Shown here: one piece after another, positions 1 to 10,290 of the stretch
Layout: each line of letters opens with the position of its first letter
Numbering within the stretch: position 1 is the first letter of the stretch
Source of the DNA: Heterobilharzia americana
Taxonomy: Eukaryota > Platyhelminthes > Trematoda > Strigeidida > Schistosomatidae
Direction: 5' to 3'
DNA length: 64,000 bases
NCBI GenBank assembly: GCA_944470555.2
Contig: OX104127.1
Location: 92,528,708 to 92,592,707, forward strand
Made by a program: the position numbers and the translations under genes
The notes under the pieces: generated by a model
Databases searched by the model: none
Seen by the model: only the letters and a program-made list of their open reading frames with translations
Told to the model about the DNA's origin: nothing

Positions 1-364
1 ATAGTAGATAAATTAAAGAAAGACAGTCACTACAACGTTATGCCCACTGGTTCGGTTTTCTTTTTGAGTTTAGATATGAGGTTCAATATGAATTGTTGCG
101 TAGATTCCATTGTCTACACAACACTTATCTATACTTTAGCCTGAATATGACTTTCTATAACATAAGCCAGTTAAAAACAAACAATGTTACATAGGATTAG
201 AAGTCTGATTCCTTGAGTGAGAATATTGTCCACAGGGCCTCTTAATTATCAGTAAGTAACTACTGCTGTAGATCACAACCTAGTCTACATGTGGTAATCA
301 TTCCAAAGAGTGGTAGTATTTAAGCAATAAAAATGCCATTAACGTTTCAATGAATTATTCTTAC
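1..364 (-). other. Start of intron 1 of the p40-like gene
   Basis: On the minus strand the sequence after the GTAAGA donor is AT-rich and has no long open frame through to the window edge. No acceptor with an obvious following coding frame is seen, so intron 1 probably continues past the left boundary. Confidence 0.5.
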
Positions 365-661
365 CTCCAAAGCGAACATGGATTGCCGCATTCTTTTCAT
401 ATCTTCACTCCATTTACTGCGCGTATCACTAATCCATCGATTAACTTCATCATCCCATTCACTAAGGTGACGATGTGACCCGCCTATACCTGAGTCTGAA
501 AGAGGTGCTGTTGACTCTGATCCTGAATGTTTGTGAATATCCGTTCTTGAGTGTTTACTGTAACTACGTTCTAGATTGTTAAGCATGTCCTTTCGACGTT
601 GTTCAAAGGTACGGCTATCTCGTGATACAGGTATGTTTATTTCTGTCCTGTAGCTATCCAT
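365..661 (-). CDS. First coding exon of a p40-like small heat-shock protein gene
   Basis: The exon starts at an ATG (661-659) and gives 99 codons in phase 0 up to a consensus 5' splice site (GAG followed by gtaaga, GT at 364-363). Two blocks recall the N-terminal arm of the schistosome p40 major egg antigen / Hsp20 family: residues 19-31 FEQRRKDMLNNLE and 84-99 WSEDMKRMRQSMFALE, with a Trp-rich acidic segment (about 67-79) between. In that family this arm precedes one or two alpha-crystallin domains, which act as ATP-independent chaperones in the cytosol. Here the crystallin domains would lie beyond the left edge, after intron 1. The Ser/His-rich stretch at residues 34-64 looks like a lineage-specific linker. 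Seen: the exon, splice donor and upstream TATA box. Known: the p40 family resemblance, by recollection. Inferred: that it is a paralogue and not p40 itself. Confidence 0.7.
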
Positions 662-732
662 ATTTCCGTCAGATGAACTTTTGACTCAAAAAGAACTAGT
701 GGTGATAAGACTGCAGATTAAAAGATCAGCTA

Positions 733-740
733 TTTTTATA
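733..740 (-). promoter_or_regulatory. TATA box of the p40-like gene
   Basis: The minus strand reads TATAAAAA here, 72 bp before the ATG. That would place transcription start near 705 with a 5' leader of about 45 nt. No consensus heat-shock element with correct nGAAn/nTTCn spacing was found nearby. Confidence 0.45.
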
Positions 741-820
741 TTGTGTAAACAAACCTCAGGAAGTAAAGGCCAAAAACACTAATCCATTCTTCAACATGAA
801 ACACATTGTACACTTTTCCA

Positions 821-870
821 CCAATCAGCAATTTTAAATTTACATTGCATCTTAACAAGAACCTGATTGG
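821..870 (-). promoter_or_regulatory. Pair of opposed CCAAT boxes
   Basis: CCAATCAG at 821-828 and its inverse CTGATTGG at 863-870 lie about 80-140 bp upstream of the TATA box, a usual position for NF-Y sites. The same CCAATCA word is also the core of the palindromic repeats at 17 and 53 kb, so chance or repeat origin cannot be excluded. Confidence 0.35.
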
Positions 871-875
871 TCAAT

Positions 876-1734
876 TTACCAAGTCTGTGAAATCCATGCC
901 ATCGTAACCAGATTGCCATTACATCCATCCCACCTGTTTATTATGTTTCTAGATTAAGTGAGTCATTGCATAAATAAATTCATACTGAATTTATAGATTT
1001 TTCACTAAATTTTCTTCAACATAAAAGATGGAATCCAGACTGAAGTGTTGTACACATTACAGAATTTACTGAAGAATAAAATACCCTTACCTGTGAAGTT
1101 ATATATGCACTGAAAGTATGCGTCAGGACTAACATTTTGTATGGTCAAAATATTTAGGCTGCTGGGTGTACTATTTACGAAGCTCATCACATATCAGGTG
1201 TATGCTATAGTGCATAAAGTGGCATGGATGCATACATACCCACATGTGCTAATGTATAGACGTACATACTTTATTTCCTTTCGCTAACCTGAACCTTTCT
1301 TGTACATTTATCTGTCTGAATGAATAATTTTTAGCAGACAAATGAAAGAGGGAAAATTAGTAGTTTCTTCTTGTGTTATGAGGTGGAGAAGACATTTTAT
1401 ACACCAGAGAAATACATGAAATGTCATCAAACCTCTTCATTCAGTGATGGATAAACACACAGACATGAAAACATTATTGACCAGGTGTTTTATACGAAAG
1501 CAAATTGTGCTATGATGGTGGTATAGACACAAACGTTACATGTGTAATGGAATTCGTTCTACTTCGGGCGAAATAAATCCTAGTATGACTCATCATTTGT
1601 TAAGATTTTTTGTTTGATACTGGGTGGGGGCGGAAACAAGTTAAACCAAAGGAAATTTCATTTATAGGCCTACCTAAGCAATCATCTCTTAAGACAGACA
1701 TGTGCGTATGTACGTGAAAAATAATTGATCTATT
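876..1734. other. Intergenic, no recognised feature
   Basis: AT-rich sequence upstream of the p40-like gene. A short minus frame at 1005-1190 shows no family resemblance. Nothing else supportable is seen. Confidence 0.4.
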
Positions 1735-2035
1735 CCAACCAAGAACCTATCACGCAACAAATATGCAGGAAGAAGTGGAGATGGATTGGCCATGCACTGA
1801 GAAGGCCGACGGAGGACATCACGCGTCAGGCCCTCGAGTGGAATCCCCATGGGAAGCGACGAGTTGGACGTCCAAGGGTGACATGGAGGAGGTCGTGCGA
1901 GCAGGAAATGAGAGCTTCTGGGCGTCGTGGGACCAGGTTCAAAAGATCTCAGAGAACAGAGGTCACTGGAGGCGTGCTACTGAAGCCCTATGTTCCACTA
2001 GGAACCCAAGGGACTAATAATAAATAAAAATTCCA
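1735..2035 (+). mobile_element. RTE-B copy B1: 3' end (C-terminal domain)
   Basis: A short 5'-truncated remnant of the 3.28-kb RTE family that is complete at 56.8-60.1 kb. It encodes the basic C-terminal tail after the reverse transcriptase: WRWIGHALRRPTEDITRQAL, then GKRRVGRPRVTWRRSCE. This Trp/Arg-rich tail is typical of RTE-clade proteins. The reading frame shifts near 1915-1930. It ends in the family's 3' microsatellite, here only AATAATAAATA. Confidence 0.85.
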
Positions 2036-2094
2036 GTTAGTCCTTATTGAAGACAATATGTATGTACCTTAGAGGATAAGGTGTAAGGATCCGG

Positions 2095-3040
2095 AATTCC
2101 ATCCATCCATCCAAATCATCATAGGACCAGGCATTACTGCGTAACAGTCCACAGCTCTTATCAGTGCATCAAGTAAAAAGGCAGTGAAGTGGAAGATGAA
2201 GAAGAGAAAATTCAGTCAAAAGAAATATAAAGTACTAAAAGAGAGAAAGGAAGAGTGAGAAAATGGTGAGATTCGGTATAGCGTCGTTAAGATGAGGATA
2301 ATGCGTGTATGCATCTTCGCCAATGACATCGGTTCTGAACCAAATCATTTAGAGTCAGGCCCCAACCATTGGTTTCTCTTGTCCCAGGGACCAAAACCAC
2401 CTAGTCTGCATCGCTGCACATGGTTCAAACCAACAGTTAAACACTTCATACACTGATGCCATGTTCTAGTCTGACCAACTCGGGTATTTTTCCAGTCTGG
2501 ACCTACTTCGACCAACATTGAGTGATGAGGCAGACGGTGACTAGGCATTTGTAGCACGTGTCCCAACCATCTCAGTCGATGAAGGTTCACAACTCTGTCA
2601 ACTGACTTACCTCTTCTCCCTAAAACCCTACACCTGACTTCTGAGTTACTCATGTGGTGACAACGCGGAATACGTCCTATACTACGAAGGCAACAGTGGT
2701 CAAATATCTGAAGCATTCTCATGTCTTCCATCTTCAATGGCTATGTTTCACAGCCATACAGTAGTACAGAACGGACTGCCTTGCAGTACAGACAATCCTT
2801 AATAGATAATCTGATATTACGGTGGCGTCACAGATGGCGTAGGCTGGTAAAAGCCAGCCGAGCCTTTTGTATTCATGCAAAGATTTCATTGACTACTGGG
2901 CCACCAGGGCTGATCCAGCTTCCTAGGTAAATGAAGTGGTCGATACACTCAATCACTTCACTCTGTTGAAGGCTTCACTGTTGAAGACCAATCCTGGAGC
3001 AACAATTTGCATTTGGGTGGTGAGTGACGCATCCCTTCAC
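2095..3040 (-). mobile_element. RTE-A (SR2-like) copy A1: 3' third
   Basis: Matches the 3' part of the full-length copy A2 (27.1-31.1 kb) on the minus strand: the end of the palm/thumb region, the C-terminal tail (LRSIGRIPRCHHMSNSEVRC, NLHRLRWLGHVLQMPSHRLP) and the 3' UTR ending in CATC/ATC repeats at 2095-2125. It is 5'-truncated near 3040, just after the segment that matches 30.12 kb of A2, as expected from incomplete target-primed reverse transcription. Several stops and substitutions make it inactive. Confidence 0.85.
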
Positions 3041-3259
3041 ATCTTGTTCACCAACTGATTTCACCTCAGTCTACTTCCTTTACCCACTTCTTATGTAATA
3101 CTCCTTGATTTTTGCTGTGTATATTGCTAATTGCTGTTAAATATAAGAAAAGTGTCAAAAAAGCTAGGAACCTTCTCAACTATGTATAGATAAGCGTTTT
3201 ACTCCGTTATCGCTTATAATTACGGTATCATCATTCATCATGCTGTGTTTGAAAATATC

Positions 3260-4130
3260 GGGCTTCAGTTGCACAGCGCCATTTCATTCTATCCTCTGGT
3301 CTTTTTACCTTGGCTCCACCACTGTCCAAAGGCTTCCATTCCTTTCTCACACCATCTCCTTCATGTCACCCTCAGACACCCAACTCGTCTTTCCCTAAAT
3401 GGTTTCCACTCGAGGACCTGGCTGAGCCCGTGATATCCCCTAACGGTCTTCTCAGTGTATGTACTATTCAATCAAATTCATCTCCACTTTCTTCTGCAGA
3501 TTTATTGGGCGGTGGATTCTTGGTTGGTTTATTACTAGCCAGAGTTCCTTGTCAATTATTCTTTCTGACCATCACATCTTCAGACTCAGTATCGAGAGTA
3601 GGTGGGATCTGTTCATGTACGTCTGTAGTTTGTTGGAAATGCTCTTCGTAGCACGCCGCCAAGTCTCTCAACCATATAGAAGCACTACCTTGATGTTGGG
3701 GTTGAAAATCCGGATGTCGTTCACGCTTTATGCTGAGTGCAGTGCAGTGCAGTAGATCTCCACACTGATTTCAGATAATTAAGGGACTATCTTCCTTTTC
3801 CTATCCTGGCTCTCATATCCTCATCTTTGCCGCTGCCGCCTGTAGTTGAAACAATACTGCCTTGCCTAGGTAGGTGAAAGAGGCTGTTTCCTTTACATTT
3901 CTCAAAATGATGGTAATTGGTGCTTCTTATTGTTGTTATTGCTGTTGGTTGGGTGTCTGCATCACCTCTGTCTTCTCTACGTTCACCTTCACTTCAAGTC
4001 CCGTCTTCGCTTACTGCTTCACTTCGCTTATCTGCCAACTTCTTAGTTTTCGCTTGTAGATCTGCGAGTTTGTGCGATGAGGCATTATACATGAATCATC
4101 GGCTGCAAAGTCCAAATCCTCTAGGAATTG
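3260..4130 (-). mobile_element. RTE-B copy B2: degenerate 3' part
   Basis: Reverse-strand remnant of RTE-B with the C-terminal tail (3290-3480), the segment after the palm, and the catalytic motif region at about 4095-4115. There the FADD box reads FAADDSC, with one extra codon. The 5' side stops next to a Penelope-like fragment. Many indels indicate an old copy. Confidence 0.8.
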
Positions 4131-4830
4131 ATGTGGCTCATAAACCAACAAACACCCTCCAAACACTACTATTCAGACCAAACGATGCAACAACCAAAGA
4201 AGATAAGCCGAATATCATTTACAAAATCAACTGCAATTGCTGTAGTCAACACTACATGGACAAAGTGGTCACCTTCTTCCCCTTCATCCTCATGAACACC
4301 AACTGGCTGTTGAACGTCATGGCATTCCCCACTCAGTCCAATGCATGTGGATGACAACTATGGACATGAATTCAGTTTTGACAATGTAGAAATTTTGGAT
4401 AGAGGAAACACAAAGAGAATATCAGATACCTCCTAGAAGCTTGTCATTCAGGTCAGTCAGTCAATCAGTCGGTCAGCAATCAATAGACGTACAGACGCAG
4501 ACCCGATCTATCAACCAATCAGAGAAATAATTAACGACAGAAAGGTCAGAGGTGAAGCAGAAGAACACCCAACAGGAAATCTATACAGTGAATGACACAA
4601 CAATCAAAGGAAACAACCAAGCACAAACTAGTTTGTCAGGACAAGCTACTGAGTGACTGATGGGGAGATATGACAGGTCTCTTCATCCTGAAGTTAGTTG
4701 TGATGATGTCGCTGTCTAGCGAGACGATGAATGCTCCACGACTAAACAATCCAGCTCAGATAACACAATGCAACCAAGACCATCCACCTGAGCTACAAAT
4801 ATTCTTCAACGAATATTTCTACTAGAAGTA
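4131..4830 (+). mobile_element. Penelope-like element fragment: GIY-YIG endonuclease region
   Basis: Translation on the plus strand gives KPTNTLQTLLFRPND, then YKINCNCCSQHYMDK. This is the pattern of the C-terminal GIY-YIG endonuclease of Penelope-like elements (Cys-rich entry, then the Y-x-G position, here mutated to YMD). Beyond 4350 come the tail blocks HEFSFDNVEILDRGNTKR and SIDVQTQTRSINQ, which I associate with schistosome copies of this domain. Frames shift repeatedly and no reverse transcriptase part is attached. A small TCAG/GTCA repeat lies at 4450-4480. Confidence 0.6.
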
Positions 4831-5104
4831 CTCCTAATGAAATGAGTACTCATCATCATGCTAATTACAAGCTAAAAATCTACTGCATTACATCAGAATT
4901 GACTTTCTGATTTTTAGTGTCCTTATAAGCAAGCTTAGTACACTTTTACCTACCCAAGACGAGTAAGCGTTTTATTCACATTGACTGGCATTTGTAGCAT
5001 TCCGTTGATACAGTGGAATACATATGAGCACCTTGGACAAATGCCTCGATAATCCTTCATGTTCTAACACTCTGTCATTTAAAAGCTTTAAAATTCCCAT
5101 CATG

Positions 5105-5319
5105 TAAATCAGAACAAGACATATATTAGTGAACAGTATTGTTTGCAATTAGATCCTCTTCACGCTTTACTCTAATAAAAATACCTTGACATATACATAA
5201 AAATTTAACCAATCATGTAGATTTCTCGATTAATGTGATGAATGTTTCAAAGCAACAATGGTCATGATAATAATACAAATAATAAGAGTGATAACGTTGA
5301 CTAAATCACTTGCAATATA

Positions 5320-5373
<54 letters not shown>

Positions 5374-5440
5374 AAGAATCAAGAAAGGAGTATGAACATG
5401 TAGACAATACGATGATAATCAAAGTGGGTCTGGTTTTGGA
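5105..5440 (+). repeat. Left arm of a long inverted repeat flanking a Penelope-like element
   Basis: This segment matches the reverse complement of 7540-7815 across about 280 bp, including the AGTATT..TTAGATCCT, ATCGAG..TGTAG and CACTTGCAATATA blocks. The arms differ chiefly in a GAT microsatellite: 18 repeats here against 4 in the right arm. A related copy occurs at 15710-15800 next to a hammerhead repeat. Confidence 0.75.
5320..5373 (+). repeat. (GAT)18 microsatellite
   Basis: Fifty-four bases of uninterrupted GAT inside the left inverted-repeat arm. The matching site in the right arm (about 7590-7603) has only four units, so expansion followed duplication. Confidence 0.95.
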
Positions 5441-5549
5441 TATGTCTAACTCCCATACCACACAGTTACTAAGTGGTTAGTAAGGATTTTACATCCTTTA
5501 CACAAATAATTAGTTAACCACAGTGAATTTATTTCTAAGCCAAATAATG

Positions 5550-6790
5550 TGAATGTAAACGGAAAACATATAATGTCACTTGATATCTCATCACTATCCA
5601 CTAGTTTGTCATTACTGGACACCGTAGAGTTTGTGTGTCAACAAATATCGGAAAGGCAAATCAACATCGAGATTCCAATGCACATCTTCAAACAGTTGCT
5701 TCTTTGATGTACTATGAGTGTATATTTTGTCTTTAATAGCTCACATTATGGACAGATTGATGGGACAGATATGGGTTCACCAATTGCATTCATTTTAGCT
5801 GATATATTTCTTGCCAAATTGGAGAACGGATCATTGAAAGACGTCGTTAATGAGACGACTATGTATCACCGAAATATTGACGAAACATTCATTATCCTGG
5901 ATCGAATGTGGATACAAACGAGGCGATGAGAAAATTTAATGAGGTGCACCCTTCACTCATTATCACCTGTGAGGAAGAAAATGCCAGTTGACTACACTTC
6001 TTGTATGTTTTGCTAAGAAGAAGAAGAAGAAGAGAAGATGGTCCACTCAGCAGGTGTGTTTACAGGAAGACTACATCTATGAGTCAGTACACACATTTTC
6101 TTAGTCACTTACCTACTCAGCACAAAGCAAACCTGGTTAAATGCCTCAATAACAGAGCGAGAAGAATATGTTCAAATGATTTAATACAGAAGGAGTTAGA
6201 ATATACTCATGATTCATTGGTCGAAATGGCTACTCTAACAGTTTCACACAAAGACACATGGGCAAAGTCAGGGGAAATAAACCTGGAATTATTGCTGTAC
6301 AAAAGAAACTGTTGTTCATGAAATGGAGATGTAGCTGGAGAAGTTTCAAATCAGAGACTCTCTACAGACATCTAGAGGATTTTCTACTCTGTAAAACTCT
6401 GTCTATCATTTTCCAGTCGACCAATTATTGTTGTCCAGACAAAACATTAGTATCTAGTTTTGTCATTTCTATGTGTATTTACAAGTTTAGCTGCTCCTGT
6501 GGAGAAAGCTAGATAGGGCGTACTACTAGACGACTTAACACACTTGTTGATGAGCATCTATCTTCATGGTTGCCAAAGGGATAGACAAAATCCATCAGAA
6601 CTTCGGTTTTATCTCACCACGTTAATAGTGGTCACTTGGTACATAAGAAAAATGCTTTCACGATTATTCACCACATACCATCTCATCTTTCGAAGGTATT
6701 CGAACTCGTCTCTTACATATGGCAGAAGCTGTGGGAAGTTGAACTAATAATCCTAGTCTTTGTATCCAGAAGAAGTTTGTACACCTCTTA
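5550..6790 (+). mobile_element. Penelope-like element P2: reverse transcriptase and GIY-YIG remnant
   Basis: In order on the plus strand: MSLDISSLSTSLSLLDTV (about 5573-5626), the Penelope RT block with the first catalytic Asp; YGQIDGTDMGSPIAFILADI (about 5751-5810); YHRNIDETFII (about 5865-5897), where the usual YVDD is changed to IDE, removing one catalytic Asp; then VYRKTTSMSQYTHFLSHLP (about 6058-6114), the post-palm block; RARRICSND; and YKFSCSCGES with a downstream GH..HKKNAFTII tract, the GIY-YIG entry. Members act as reverse transcriptases on RNA of their own element. This copy has stops and frameshifts and a broken active site, so it is dead. It lies between the inverted arms at 5105-5440 and 7540-7815. 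Confidence 0.75.
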
Positions 6791-6914
6791 TCTCTCTCTT
6801 GGTCAGGAAATACTTAACACCTATACCATTGAGATTTTTTCTTGCCCCTTTATTATTCCCCACTACTACTTTGAGATGAATGGGGATTTCAATTTAGATG
6901 TAGTAGTCATCATG

Positions 6915-7440
6915 CACTGACAATAGTCAGAGAACCATTGAAAACCTGGGAACAGTGGACACCTGTTTCGTCCTAGTATGGGACTCCTCAGCAGTACACA
7001 CACGATCCACTGACGGATCGAACTCAAGACTTTCAGGTTTCATGCCGAACGCGTCAACGATACACATTAATCTCAAAAATACATTACTGCATGGTGCTCA
7101 CCAGTGACAGGCTTCCAGATGGATATCATGAAGTTCTAATGAGAAGCCGTGACCTGTGGAGTCAACTGGCAGTCGGAAGGAAGTGGATATCAACTGAAGA
7201 CCTTTGGTGATAGTCACGCTATGTTACGAATTGACAAACGTTGGAGACAGTGAACCACTGAACTCCCACCCAATGGCTGAATGGTCCATGCCTTCACCAT
7301 GAAACTTGAAGGTCCTGAGTTAGATCCATGTTGGGTTCGTGGGTGTGTATTGACGAGGAGTCCCATACTAGTACGAAACAGGTGTCCAGTACTCTCAAGT
7401 TTTCAATGGTTCTATGACTGATATCAGTCCGTGATGATAA
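6915..7440. repeat. Hammerhead repeat (family 2), head-to-head pair
   Basis: Minus-oriented partial unit at 6915-7085 followed by a plus-oriented unit at about 7085-7440, forming a foldback. Both show the family landmarks: a B-box-like GAGTTCGATCC, the hammerhead, then ACTGATATCAG. The plus unit's ribozyme (about 7355-7400) has a disrupted CUGANGA core. Confidence 0.75.
6950..7001 (-). ncRNA. Hammerhead ribozyme, family 2
   Basis: On the minus strand CTGAGGA (fits CUGANGA) is followed by stem II GTCC/GGAC, then GAAAC, a 7-nt stem III segment and the cleavage triplet GTC. Stem I pairs GTACTG with CACTGT with one mismatch. All core residues required for self-cleavage are present. Activity is not shown. 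Confidence 0.65.
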
Positions 7441-7539
7441 CTACCTCTAAACTTACTACATTTGTTCAGACTTTGTTAATCCACTTACTTCGTCACTGAG
7501 TACAAAGTAACTTTTGATTTCCTAAGCTTTTGATCCACA

Positions 7540-7815
7540 CTGATTATCATCGGATTGTCTACATTTCATACTCCTTTCTTGATTCTTATCATCATCATCA
7601 TATATTGCAAGTGATTTAGTCAACGTTATCACTCTTATTACTTGTATTATTATCATGACCATTGTTGTTTTGAAACATTCATCACATTAATCGAGAAATC
7701 TACATGATTGATTAAATTTTTATGTATATGTCAAGGTATTTGTATTAGAGTAAAGCGTGAATAGGATCTAATTGTAAATAATACTGTTGGCTTGTATTTC
7801 TTGTCTTAGTATATT
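7540..7815 (-). repeat. Right arm of the inverted repeat flanking Penelope-like P2
   Basis: Reverse complement of 5105-5440. It contains (ATC)4 where the left arm has (GAT)18. It directly abuts an Smα-like unit at 7820. Confidence 0.75.
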
Positions 7816-7819
7816 GTTG

Positions 7820-8060
7820 TTTATTTGGTGGCAGTTAGCAGTGGCATCCAGCACGCACGTTTCTTCCTACTTGGGACTCGTCAGCTGGATGTGCCTGCCT
7901 CCCACCAAATGGTGTTGTTCTATCAAGATTCGAATCCACTGTCCATTTTGGATACCAAGAATTTAAATTACTGGCAACATCTAAGCATCCACACTGGGGC
8001 CCATATTCCAGTATTGGTTGTTTATATCATACTATTTAACGATACTTTGTGGAACACTTA
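7820..8060 (-). repeat. Smα-like retroposon (hammerhead family 1), 5'-truncated
   Basis: On the minus strand it shows a B-box-like GGATTCGAATC (about 7930) and then the family-1 hammerhead. The A-box half is missing or unrecognisable. Same family as 32.4, 40.3 and 56.5 kb. Confidence 0.65.
7846..7890 (-). ncRNA. Hammerhead ribozyme, Smα type, probably inactive
   Basis: Minus strand: stem I ATCCAG/CTGGAT perfect, core CTGACGA, stem II GTCC/GGAA (last pair lost), GAAAC present. The residues before the cleavage point read GTG in place of GTC, which hammerheads do not cut efficiently. Confidence 0.6.
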
Positions 8061-8139
8061 GCTCCTACCATTACATTCAGCAAGTTAATGTGTTATAATG
8101 TCGGTGATATTTTCAACTAATGTTTTAAGTTGATGTTCC

Positions 8140-8440
8140 TTCTAGACTGATATCAGTTGGAGAAATGGTACCCAGCACCCTGCCAGAGATTGAACTCCGA
8201 ACCTACACATTCCTTAGTCAGAACTTTGTAAGTGAGCCATTGGTTAGGAGTCCACTGGTCCAAATTTTCCTACTTCTTTCAGTTTGCAATATAGCGTGAC
8301 TTCCATCCAATACTGTCCACCAGCACTTTTCTTCACGTTTGAATTGGCTTACCTTCACTCCTTCACGTCACAACTTCATATTAGAACTTCATGAATCTCA
8401 TCTCGATACAAGTCACTGATGTGCACTAGATAGTAAATCA
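8140..8440 (-). repeat. Hammerhead repeat family 2, ribozyme deleted
   Basis: Begins with ACTGATATCAGTTGGAG and ends with the family block ...TCACTGATGTGCACTAGAT, but the internal hammerhead segment is absent. Minus orientation. Confidence 0.6.
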
Positions 8441-9767
8441 ATTTTAGGTTTTTGAGCATTTGTTTATTAGTTTCAATATCAACTTGTTTTAATCAATAAA
8501 AGTGGTAACTCACGTCTCTTATATAAGTATTAATACATAATATAAAAAATACATAATACATATCAATAAGAATTTCATACGGAATTTGAAGACACCTTCA
8601 TCTTTTTATCAAATTTATCCGTCTTCTAAATCTTACCACCTCTAAGTATCACCTCTAATATCATCAAGTAATTAAATACAATCACGTCAACTTATCAACT
8701 GCCTGAACTGTGATAGATCTCTAAAGAACACTAAAATATGAGCACAGGCAGTATTAAAAGTGTTAATCTCTATGAATCCATGGCTAAGCCTCCAGTTTTA
8801 ACAAATATACTATTAATTATTACTAAAATAAATAACGTCAAGGTCATATGAACATATGCTTCTCTAAATTACTAGGAATACTTAGGAATAGAGTATTGAA
8901 ATCTGAATTCTTGTTCTTCTAGGATAAAAATGATTTGACGAGTATCAATAACTACTAAATATGCTTAACAGTTTACGATGATCCTTCAAACAAATACACG
9001 ACATATCAACAAAAGTAACTTTAAAGGCTATCCTAAAACTCATCGAAATAGCTAATTGACTGTTTGTTGCTGATAGTTTCAGTTAAATAAAATAACAGCT
9101 TTTTGATGATTAGACCTATTGGTAATCTGCAAATTAAATGAACTTCAGTTAAAATGGTGGGTTCAATGGAAGTATTTTACAACTTCCTTTTTGTTAGTTA
9201 GGTTGTAGTCCTGATAGACATATGGCCAGTATGACACGTATTTCATTTAGCCATAGTTCTACGTGAATACAGTAGATGAGCTAAAATTTCCATGGTTTTT
9301 TTTCTTTCCACATCATGCACAAATAGCTTCAAGTTGTCGTAACAGTAACACTTTTCATTGGTTTGAATCACATATTAGGATGAGAAAAATATTAGTATGT
9401 CTAACATCAAAGCTACTTCTTTTCTTCCATTTAGATATTATTGAAGTCATTTCCCGAACAATCGATGTCATAAGTGATACAGCTTAGTCGACCTAGTAGA
9501 GCTAATAAAGATAATCTTAATAGCTAAGAGCATGAAAGTGGTTCACCACTCATCCCAAATTATGCAATCAAATAGCTTTTATCAACTATCTTGCCTTACA
9601 TCATCAAAAACTTGATGTTCTTCTACACACATAAATAGCTAGACTATGAAAAGAAAAGGTGATCTGTAGGCTAACATTTTAGACAGAAGATAAACATTAA
9701 AGTGTAGAAGGTTTTAGAATCCTTGTTTTTATCAACAGAAATTACTTCTACTGGGTGATGATTGAAG
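8441..9767. other. No recognised gene; one isolated CTTTAAAGG repeat motif
   Basis: AT-rich, with only short frames. At about 9010-9062 there is one half-unit resembling the palindromic family (ACTTTAAAGGC ... TCATCGAAATAGCTAATTG). Nothing else is supportable. Confidence 0.4.
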
Positions 9768-9900
9768 GTGAAATGAAAATTTATACCACGGCCGGGTACG
9801 AATCACCGACCACAGGATTTCCAGCCAGATTCTATACCGACTGAGCTACGAGGTTTACTGCTCACCACACTTTCATTTCACTTCAATCACAAGGCGAGAT
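9768..9900 (-). repeat. tRNA-headed SINE
   Basis: Minus strand has the A-box-like TAGCTCAGTCGG, a B-box-like GTGATTCGTACCC and then a tail (TTTTCATTTCACCTTCAATC) shared with 10.0, 24.2, 52.5 and 63.9 kb. The tRNA-like head suggests RNA polymerase III transcription. Confidence 0.65.
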
Positions 9901-9904
9901 TCTG

Positions 9905-10030
9905 CCTGACCACCATGTGAATTCGTCACGTTTTACTACCGCTTGATCGTATCCACACTGGCTGCTCAATGAGACTTCTCAACCTAATTCAAATCTGACT
10001 CAATCAGAGAGGGGGAGTATCATATTGATT
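9905..10030. repeat. Dispersed repeat, pair member of 14385-14520
   Basis: About 120 bp with roughly 70% match by eye to 14385-14520 (shared GATCGTA..CTCA and ATTGATTACCA blocks). It lies immediately beside a tRNA-headed SINE; function unknown. Confidence 0.45.
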
Positions 10031-10034
10031 ACCA

Positions 10035-10290
10035 TTTTGATTATCTGAGGTAGCTGTGGTTGACAGACCAGTATTTGAACTCAGTGATGATTGAAGGTGA
10101 AGTGAAAATTTGAACCACGGCCGGATTCGAACCAGCGAATTCGTAGATCAGTTGGTAGAACACCGAGCCAGAAATCTTGTGACCTCCGTTTTAAATCCGG
10201 CAGTGGCCTAAATTTCATTTCACCTTCATTCATCATCCAGTATAAATACTAGTCTACCAAACTATGGCTATCTCAGATAGTCAAATGAGA
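10035..10290. repeat. Snap-back dimer of the tRNA-headed SINE
   Basis: The left half (10035-10150) is the SINE on the minus strand and the right half (10150-10290) is the same SINE on the plus strand, each with the TTTCATTTCACCTTC tail outward. The junction near 10150 lies in the tRNA-like head. The RNA would fold into a hairpin of about 120 bp. Confidence 0.6.

Noticed and set aside
791..803. Heat-shock element upstream of the p40-like gene
   Set aside because: TTC and GAA triplets are present but their spacing does not fit the 5-bp repeat of a heat-shock element.
5320..5373. CRISPR-like array
   Set aside because: Simple trinucleotide repeat with no spacers, in a eukaryotic genome.
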